From the NCBI GenBank assembly GCA_013416795.1, contig RQSC01000798.1, forward strand, positions 26,385 through 44,982: 18,598 nt of DNA. Reading direction: 5' to 3'. Under the pieces are notes generated by a model. The model did no database searches. It was given only the letters and a program-made list of their open reading frames with translations, and had not been told where the DNA came from. Positions 8,900 to 16,925 of the stretch are shown here, piece after piece; within the stretch, counting starts at the first letter, position 1, and each line of letters begins with the position of its first letter. Source of the DNA: Prasinococcaceae sp. CCMP 1430 (Eukaryota; Prasinodermophyta; Palmophyllophyceae; Prasinococcales; Prasinococcaceae). The position numbers and the translations under genes are program-made.

Positions 8900-9536
8900 G
8901 CCGCGCGCCGCCACACGCACATGCGCCGCAGGACGCTGGCGGCGAGCCTCGCCAGCGGCTGGCCGCCCCCCCCCCGCGGGGAGGCAGCGGTGGGAGAGGG
9001 GGCAGCGACCCGAGAGTTAGGGCCGCCCCGGCGCGCGCGCTGTGGCGCCCCCTCTCGCTCGTGGCGCCGTTCGCGTTCGCGTTTCTCGGATGGTATCGCG
9101 AATCCGCGGCGCGTCGAAACGCCCGCCGCGCGGACCGGCGCTTTGATTCACACGCTCCGCAACGCGTCGCGCCTCGGCGCCGCGACCCGCCGCACGAATT
9201 CTGATTTAGATGGGGAAGTGCGGGCAAAGCGGGCGCTGACTGGCGGCCGCGACGCGGCGGAAGCTTCCTCGGCGGGTTTTTTTGTACGCGTGCGCGGTGG
9301 CAGTGAGCGCGCGCGGCGCGCGGCGCCCCGCCTCCGTCGCAGCGCCGAGCGCGCACCTCCCCGGCGAGGCGGCGGGAGGGCGAGGGGCCGCCGCCGGCGC
9401 CGCCGGACGCGCGAGTGCGCTGCGGACGGGTGGCCCAAATTGCGCGCGTACGTGTAAGGGGGGGAGAGGAAGAAGGGGGGAGGCGCGAACTGGCGGGCAG
9501 TGAGAGGTAGGTGCGGTGAGGGGCTCTCTGCCCGCC
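8900..9536. other. Divergent intergenic region
   Basis: This 637-bp stretch separates the start codons of the minus-strand Tudor-like gene and the plus-strand channel gene, so both promoters should be here. I see no TATA box in a sensible place. It has a C-run near 8967-8976, an AT-richer patch near 9195-9215 and a polypurine tract (9456-9484) just before the channel start. Open frames in it are Arg/Ala-rich and not convincing. Confidence 0.5.
9456..9484 (+). repeat. Polypurine G-rich tract
   Basis: A run of only A and G including G8 and G6 blocks, about 50-80 bp upstream of the channel start codon. It has triplex or G-quadruplex potential; function unknown. Confidence 0.7.
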
Positions 9537-12500
9537 ATGGCGCCCCCGTGGCGCGCGGCCGCCGCCGCGGCCACCGCGAGGTCCACTGGCGACAGCCCTC
9601 GCTCGGGGGAGCTCTTCTTTCCGAACGGCGGCGGGTCCGTATTTTCGCCCGACGACGACGACGGCGCCGCCAACGGCGATGCCCCCGCCGCCATCAACGG
9701 CGACGCCGCTGGTGGCGCGCGCGCGCCCGTGCTACGTGGCGCTGCGTCGGCGCTGAGGCGAGCTGTCACCGGCTGGGGGCGCGCTCTGTCGTACGGATCC
9801 TCGGGGTCGTTCGCTCGCAAGGTGCGGCGCGCGTGCGTGTTGTATATGAGAATGCATCGCGTCAGTGGTGGTGCGAAAGGTCGCAGACGACGTAGAGAGT
9901 ACTGACGCGCCCCTCCGCCGTGTGTCTCTCCCCGGCGCACTTCCTGCCCGCCAAATAAACACGCCAGCCGTCGCCGGGCAACAGCGACTTCACTGGTGTC
10001 GGCGACGACGGCATGGTGCGCCTAGGCCTGCATCGCGTGCCCTTGTCGTATCACGAGCTCTACGCGCGCTCCACGCGGCTGAGCCGCGCGCTCTTCGAGC
10101 CGCTGCTGTACATCTTCTTTCTGGCGTGCTTCATCGTGATGCTGCAGCTCTTGCCGACGCTACGCTCGTACGGCGAGCGCGCGTCCATCGCGGCCGACCT
10201 TGACAATCTATTTGCAAAGGGCTCCGACAACGGTGTGCTCACCACTAATGGCTACGGCCCGCGCGGCCTCGGGCGCACCACGCCGGGGCTGTGTCCGCCA
10301 GTGGCGCTGTGGGAGGTAGGGAACGCGCTGGTCGACACGGAACGCATCACCAGCGAGACGCAGAAGGCGTGGCAATGGTCCACTCAGGTGTCACGCGTCT
10401 TCCACCGGCCGACGCGCTGCGTCGGGTGCTCCTTCGACGATTTTCGGCTGCACGACAGCTTCCTCTTGTACAGCAGCTGGCTCACCATGTCCCTCACTGA
10501 TGGCGAGCCGCGGAATGAGCTTGGCGACACAGATATCTCATTCGGCATACGATTCCACCAGAGCCTGGGCTTCGACTTTACACCGCACCTCGATGACCTC
10601 ACCGGCACGGTGAACACGACGAGCGGCGGCGACAACGCAAATTCTCGCCCCCTCTCCGACTGGGACGCAGTTGACCGTGCCACAGCCTCCGAGCTCAATT
10701 GGGACTTCGGCGCCAGCTATGGTTGGTCGATAGGAGGTAGCAATCGCGTGCAGGCGCAGATCGAGCTCCTCTGCGCCTCTGGGGAGGTTCCCGACGCATG
10801 CGAGGTCGCCCGAAGGCGGTCAACGTCGTACCACAACATGCACGACCTTTGCGCACCGATCGACTCGGCAGTGATGGGCTTTGCGACACAAGGGCTCGCC
10901 AATGACACGCGCTGCGCCACCGCCACGTCCGTAAGCCGCACCAGCTCCGGCGGGCTGGACGAGTGCCCGATGCGGATCGGTCTGAGGTGGCACATGCTGC
11001 TGCGCGAGGTGCCGCAGAGCGAGCGCTCCAGGGTGGATGGATCTATCTCGAATGAGGGCGCCACGTACTCCGAGATGGCGAGCGTCGATGAGACTCGCGC
11101 TGCTGGTGGTAGCACCGACTCACTGTGGGTGCTTGTCACCTTTGACGGCAGCACGGACGCCGTTAGCTACACGTTTTTGCCAGTGAACCTCTACCCGGGC
11201 GCGCAGGGCGTTGCCCTGGGCGTTTTTCAGGTCGTCTTCTGCTTCTTCACACTGTTCTTCTTGTTTGGTCCTATCTTCGGCCGGCTCTGCGTCATCGAGC
11301 GCGGCCTGCGTGGGAGCGTGCAGTCGCTCTGGTGGCGCACCGTAGTCTCCTTTGGAAGGGCTTTCTCACGCAAGTGGTTTTGGTTCGACCTCCTGACGCT
11401 AGGCGTGATGATCGCGACGATCATCCTGTACGGAGTCTACGTCGACCGCCACAAGGCGCTGTCCGCCTCGTGCGAGGACTGCCTCGACTTGGATGCGGAC
11501 GTGCCCATGGGCGCAGAGACATGGGACAACATCACCGAATATTGCTGCGGAAACAGTACCTTTGCCACGTGCGAGACCTTTGAGGTGGTCCTCACGCCCT
11601 TTTGTTGCGCAACGGCCTACGGAAACTGCTTCCAAGTTTGCAGCAACGAGCAGCTTGGCGACCTGGTATTTTCCAACTACGCACCAGACGCGCAACGATC
11701 CTTTCTGCGCGATTCATTCCTGGCGTCGGCACTCAATGGCGAGGAGGCCTATTATTGGGATGGCACGCCGTGGCTTTACCCGCGTGCGAACACGACCGCG
11801 TCGCCGCTCACGCCGGACTTCGACCACACTTTGACGCCCGCCAATCGTAGCTGCGTGCAGGGTGCCGTTGAAGTGCTACCATCCGGCGTCGAGCACTTCG
11901 AGCTGCTTGAGAATGTCACGTGGTGTGGCTTCACGAGCACGGGAGGTGTGGGGAATGCGTCTGGCGGCTGCATCTGTGACGCGGCGCTCTGCTACATCTA
12001 CGGCAACTGCTGCGAGGACATCGACCGCATCTGCGGGAACGCAACCCAGCCGGCCATGCCTTTGCCCGAGGGGTGGAAGAACGTCAGCTGGCCCAACTAC
12101 ATCAACGCGCTCCTTATGAACTACCGCCTCTCGGCGCCAATAGGCGACAGCGTCTACGACACCCTCATTTCTTTGAGGGACAATCAGACGCAGAACGGCC
12201 TCAACTTCTCTGAGGTGCTGACGCCTATCGAGTTCTGCGAGCAGTCCCTGAACGACTCGGAGAGCAGCAACGTGAGTGAGCTCATCCATGACAGTTGGAT
12301 CGGAGAAATACAGGAATGGGCGGACCGCGTGACCAAGCCGTACGAGAGCTACAGCGATGTGTTCGAGGCGGCGTCCAGCGCCGAGGAGAACTTCATCATA
12401 GCGCTGGCGTTCTGCGCGATTCTCCTTTTCTCTCGCAGCCTCCGATATGCACACATCGATATCCGTATGTCCCTCTTGCTGCGCACGCTGAAGGTGGCCG

Positions 12501-13393
12501 CGGGCACCCTGTGCTTCTTCCTCATCACTGGCGCGCTGCTCTTCATGGGTTACGTCTTCTTTGCCCAGATTTATAACGGCTTCATCATGCTGGAGGGCTA
12601 CACGACTTTCTTCGGAGCGTTCACGAACACGTTCAACCTGCTCTTCGATCCCTTCCCGAGTGAGAATTTCCCGTCGGCGAGCAGGTGGCCGTTTTGGGTC
12701 TGGTACTTTGTGTTTATGATCCTGATCACAATCATCTGCATGAACCTGGTGGTCGCAATCCTCGTGTCGGCGTTCGAGCTGGTGCGCGACTTTGCAGCGG
12801 GGCGTGGACGAGGGCAGCACACGATCGGCAGTGCCTTTGTCGAATGGCGCGCGCTTCAGCGAGCCACGCGATACAAGGACGGCAAGCCCGACATGGCTGC
12901 GGTGTACGCCTTCTACAGCAAGCGCGACGCAGATGACGTGGTGCGCTCTGCCGTGATGGTGCAGAGTCACTGGCGCGGCCTGGCCGAGCGAAAGTTCTTG
13001 CGCGCCGAGGGACACGCACCCCTGCCGCCTACAGACGCGAGGAGACTGTCGGCAGGCGACAGCGCCGCGGGCAATGCCACGGAGGATGATGTCGCGAGGC
13101 GACGACGACGTGTGGGGCGCGCGCGCGCGGCGACGCCGCTGAGAATGCTCTCGCGTCATCCTGCGGCGATGGCGCAGGTGCTGGACGACGCGCTTGAGGG
13201 CGACAGAGTGGATACGGACACGGCCAATGACGATGAGGGCGAGCTGCCGCAGCTGGCAGATATGAGCCCAGCTGCGATGCTGTCTGTGCTGTCATCTATA
13301 CAGCGTACGCTACGCAACGTCGATGAACGGACGCGGAGATTAGAGGAGCAAGCGATTGGGCCAACCAAAGGCGTGCGCATTGATCGAGGGTAA
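9537..13393 (+). CDS. Polycystin/mucolipin-like TRP cation channel with Cys-rich insertion, two exons
   Basis: Exon 1 is 9537-9821; its ATG sits in a strong context (GCCATGG). The 146-bp intron 9822-9967 (AAG|GTGCGG ... ACGCCAG|CCG) joins exon 2 (9968-13393) in phase 0, giving 1236 residues. By analogy with TRPP/TRPML channels: a disordered N-terminus; S1 at about 139-157 (LLYIFFLACFIVML); a large extracytosolic polycystin-type domain at about 160-500; S2 at 507-537; S3 at 565-587; S4 at about 902-923 with LFSRSLRYAHIDIR; S5 at 937-963; a pore helix at about 974-993 (FGAFTNTFNLLFDPF); S6 at 1002-1030. The S4-S6 block reads LLRTLKVAAGTLCFF then LLFMGYVFF, as in this superfamily. Between S3 and S4 there are about 300 residues with 18 Cys and 12 N-glycosylation sequons, including a somatomedin-B-like pattern (about 750-785). 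After S6 come an IQ motif (VQSHWRGLAERK, about 1092-1103) and a short coiled coil near 1200-1226. It probably conducts cations, perhaps Ca2+, in a ciliary, plasma or endolysosomal membrane. Whether it is nearer TRPP or TRPML I cannot decide. Confidence 0.85.
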
Positions 13394-13511
13394 ATTGAAG
13401 GGGGCGGTCAAGTTACAGACCACTACAGTAGCAGTGGCTAGACATTTGCCTCAAAACGACGCAGGCCGCAATCGATCAATCTGCGGTCGTCCCTAGCTAC
13501 GCGTTGCGTGC
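13394..13511. other. Short convergent spacer between channel and SMP-C2 genes
   Basis: Only 118 bp separate the two stop codons, so the 3' UTRs must be very short or overlap. It has a small hairpin (CCACT/AGTGG arms near 13421-13438). On the minus strand there is a TGTAA about 95 bp past the SMP-C2 stop. TGTAA is the green-algal polyadenylation signal, but one 5-mer is weak evidence. Confidence 0.45.
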
Positions 13512-16230
13512 CTACCTTGTCGGCGGGCGCTCGCTCTTTTGTCCAAGCAGCTCCCTCCGCGTGCGCCGGCGCAGCGCCGCAACCTCTTCCGACCTTGAGA
13601 ACACGACCTTCGCTTCCAAGGATCCGCGCTTGACACCTCGCAGCTTGTAGGTGTCTGCGATCTTCCACGTGCTGACACCGCTGGCAGCAGCAGCCGCCGC
13701 GTGGCGGCCTAGGTCGATGGTTACCTCGCCCAGGCTGAACTCAGTGCGGAACGCGGGCAAGTGCCCGAAAACAGGCACGCTCTTGAGCAGGCTCTGCCGT
13801 GAAAGGACGCGCACGCGCAGCTCGGGTGTCTCCACTGGGTCGACGCCGATGATCTCTACGCTGTCCGCCCACTCAAACGACCCACTTGCGGCCGTCTTGG
13901 AGACCGGCTCGCCCATGGGCAGCCGGCGTTGCAGGTCGCCAACCTCAATCTTGATATACGGATGGCGAGCGGCGACGCCAAGCATCAACGATTCGCAGCG
14001 CGTGATGTTAACGGTGAGGACACCGCTGGGTGGAAGCGACCATCCGGGCGGCAGACGAAGGCTATGGCTCCGTGGTCGCCCTTCGGCCCCTGTCTCTGCG
14101 TCGGGCTGCGAAAGTGTGGTGGTTTCTATATCAAGCGCGGCACTCTCATCCGCGGCAGCAGGTGAGGCAGGCCGTGCGCTCCCATCTTCATTGCCATTGC
14201 TACCAGACCCACTCGCGGTGTCGGCTGATTCTCCGGGACGGTGTCGCTGCCCTCCGTCGAATTGGACGTACAGGATCTCAGCCCTCAACACAGTTTTGTC
14301 GAACGACGGGGGCTTGCGCGCATTCAGCTGCATGCACTGCCCAAAGACACCTGGCGCGCCTTTCTGCTTCGCCGACGCCTTCTTTACCTGCTTTGCGAAG
14401 CGCCCGGCAGGGCGCATCGGCACGCGAACCGACACCACCTTCATGCTGTTCATTGCACTGACCGGCAAGGTGCAGGATGCGACCAACCTGTCGGGAGTCC
14501 AAAGCTCGTCGTCCCACACCTCAACTTTGAGCTTGTCGCGCACGGGGTCCTCAACCACGAATTGCATGATTTGGTTGTCATCCCCAGCGTCTTCTTCGGG
14601 GCTATCTGCTGCCTTTTGAGACTGCGACCTGGCGCTACCAGACGGCGCCGCCCACACGGGCGACAGTGTGTTTGCCTTGATGGATGTGAACGCCGGGTGC
14701 ATCTCTCGCGTGTACACCTTCACGTAAGGGTCGGGCAATCCAAGGCGCTCAACGTCAGGAATGTCATCGACACCCAGCAATCGCACGTAGACGATTCCGG
14801 AGGGGCGGCGTTGCAGTGCCGATATGTCGGCATCAGGGGCGAGTGGGACGATGAGCTGGCGCGGGTGCACCATCAAGTCATCCAGTGCGATCGCCACGAT
14901 CGCGCGCACCGCGCTCTCGAGCCCAGGGATGCGTGCGCCGGACACCTTGAGCCCCATGTCGACCCAGGGCGGTGCCATGAACGAGGTCGCCATCGCGCCA
15001 ACATACGGCGGGGCTGGGAGTAGCTGTGCGAGCCGCAAACGCAGCTTGCCAAACACCTGGATGTCGCTCACAGTCATTGTCACCCCGATCCCGCCGGGGC
15101 CGACCGCCTCAATGGTCAGCTTCATGTCGCTCACGAGCCGTAAATCAAGCATGACGTCGAGCTCATCTGCGCTGCCGGTGCTCCCCGTGGACGCGTCTCC
15201 CGGCAGCAAATCTTCGACCTTCACCCCTGCGAGGCTGGGCGCGCGAGAACCTGGTGAGTAGTCAACCAGGCGAAGCCTGCGTAGCTGCGGTGGCTTGTAT
15301 GCCTCGAAGTACGGCTCCAGCAAGGGTGCTAGATCCTCCGCGGTGTACTCATCAGCCGCGCGCCTGACGACGGGCCACACGCGCTCGAGCGCCTGGTTGA
15401 GCCACGACACCCGCTCGAAGCCCTCGTGCGCATCGATGAGGAAAGCTGGCACCAGCCGCAGCGCGTCGCCGAGGCCGAGCACTCGCAGCAACTCCACCGC
15501 GCTTCGCGCGTCAGTGCCCAGCCGCGCCGCCGCTCTCGCGCGGTAGGCACGGCGGAAGCGCTGCGAGGCGTCGGAGCGCAGGAGCACGTAGGCGGCCACC
15601 AGGCCGCCGAGGAAAGCGAGGCTCACGCCCCCCCAACGCCCCACCACGCGCGACGCTGCGGAGGCAATGCCGCCCAGGCTGGCAGCGATGCCATCTCTGT
15701 GGGCTCCGGCGCGCAGCAGAAGGGCGGCCAGCCCGCCAAGCGGGCGCACCACGAGCGCCACGAGAACCACCAGCGAGGCGGCCGCGCCGCCGACCAACGC
15801 AACCAGCGTCGCAGCTGCAAGCCAGTGTTGTTGAGGGGCACGCAACGCAACGAGGCAGACAATGTGTGTGGCGCGTCAGGTGATGGAGCCAATAATGGCC
15901 AGCGTGTCATCATCGGACATTCTTTCGCATCGCGCTCGCGCTCGCACTCGCACTCGCACTCGCATGCATCCCCTGCGCTGCAAACACGGGCTATGACCGC
16001 CGAGGGCGCGTACACGCAGTAGCACAGAGTGGCAGGCAGGCGGGCAGGCACGCCGCGCCCTCACTCCCGCAGCTCCACCTACCTGCGTCGCGGGCGGATG
16101 CCGCAGCCTGGGCTGCCGCTGCGAGCGGGCGGTGCTTGAAAAGTACCGACACGCCCGCGCGCGTGGGCTCCTCCCCCTCCCCGCCGCCGCCACCGGCGGC
16201 GGGCTGGCGCTCGGAGGCCAGCGCCGCCAT
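13512..16230 (-). CDS. Extended-synaptotagmin-like SMP and C2 domain protein, two exons
   Basis: The long frame (15814-13512) has no ATG at its 5' end. An upstream exon, 16230-16083, starts MAALASERQPAAG and ends at an excellent donor (GCAG|GTAGGT). The 268-bp intron 16082-15815 ends CTTGCAG, and phase agrees (G|CT, Ala), giving 816 residues. Two N-terminal hydrophobic segments (about 49-84 and 106-130) could form a hairpin or two-span anchor. An SMP lipid-transfer domain follows (about 180-385), starting with the family signature ERVSWLNQALERVWP and continuing LEPYFEAYKPPQL. C2A (about 389-519) has LGLPDPYVKVY, NTLSPVW and VEVWDDE, so it keeps most Ca2+-site acidic residues. C2B (about 647-789) has SLMLGVAARHPYIKIEV and lacks Asp in the first loop, so it probably does not bind Ca2+. 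Tricalbins, plant synaptotagmins and E-Syts with this layout tether the ER to the plasma membrane and move lipids; the same role here is inferred from homology. Confidence 0.87.
15930..15965 (+). repeat. Hexanucleotide repeat inside the SMP-C2 intron
   Basis: Tandem CGCGCT/CGCACT units (about six) lie within the intron 16082-15815 of the minus-strand SMP-C2 gene. If read as coding this would give alternating Arg or Cys-Glu dipeptides, which helps show that the region is not an exon. Confidence 0.75.
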
Positions 16231-16925
16231 CGCGCGGCGACAGGGACAGCCACACGCCACACGCGAACGCGTGCGGGCAGCGCGCGCGCAAAAGTGCGGG
16301 CAACGAGAGAGCCCGCGCCAGACAGCTACCAGCTCGCTTGCGCGAACGCGCGCGCGCGCGCACGCGGCCCCGCCGTCCTCGTCGAACGCCCCGTGCACGC
16401 CACCGGCGCCCGCCTGCCCTCTCGCGCACGCGGCCGCGCGGCACGGCGCGCCGCCGTGACCAAGCCCAAGCTCCACACCCTGCCCTCGCCCTCCCCCCCC
16501 TTCCCCGCTCGAGCATGCGTTTCGCTCTCCGTTTGGCTTCGTGTAGACCCTTTCCCAGGCGAAAACCCCATTTCCGCCATTAGGGGCGCGCGGCGCCGCC
16601 CGCCCCGCGCCCGCCCCTCGCACGGGCTCCGCCACGCGGCCACGGGCGACGAAGGACTCGGGACGTGTCGGCGCTGGAGGGCGGGGGCGCGTACGGCGCG
16701 CGGCGTGTGCCACCTCCCCCCCCCCACACACACACACACATCAACGCGCGCTGTGCGCCGTTCCTTCCCATCAAACCCATCAAACTAGCAAGAGGCTTGC
16801 ACGTGCACAAATGCTGGGTTGCGACCGCATCGCGGAGGCCTTCGCAGAGGGCGTGCCCGCGCTCTCGACGCGGGCGGAGGAGCGCGTCTCATTACCGTGC
16901 GCAGCTCGCGCGCGCCGCGCGCCGC
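16231..16925. other. Intergenic, low-complexity region between two minus-strand genes
   Basis: This 695-bp stretch must hold the 3' UTR of the FTO-like gene (right) and the promoter of the SMP-C2 gene (left). It contains alternating GC runs near 16345-16365, C-rich runs near 16490-16505, and a C10 run followed by CA repeats. I see no TATA box, polyadenylation signal or credible reading frame. Confidence 0.5.
16716..16740 (+). repeat. C10 run joined to a (CA)8 microsatellite
   Basis: Ten C residues (16716-16725) run straight into alternating CA up to 16740. This is the second CA microsatellite in the window, in the intergenic region. Confidence 0.9.

Noticed and set aside
7577-9457. 626-codon plus-strand open frame
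   Set aside because: It lies antisense to the Tudor-like gene and the divergent intergenic region and is Arg/His/Cys-rich; the minus strand gives recognisable motifs and consistent splice phase.
11876-13159. 427-codon minus-strand frame opposite the channel
   Set aside because: It is antisense to the S4-S6 region, whose coding sense is unambiguous.
15623-16262. Minus-strand frames that could supply an N-terminus for the SMP-C2 protein, including one ending MSDDDTLAIIGSIT
   Set aside because: They lack a usable donor in the right phase or are out of frame with the SMP domain. The exon 16230-16083 has a strong donor and matching phase.
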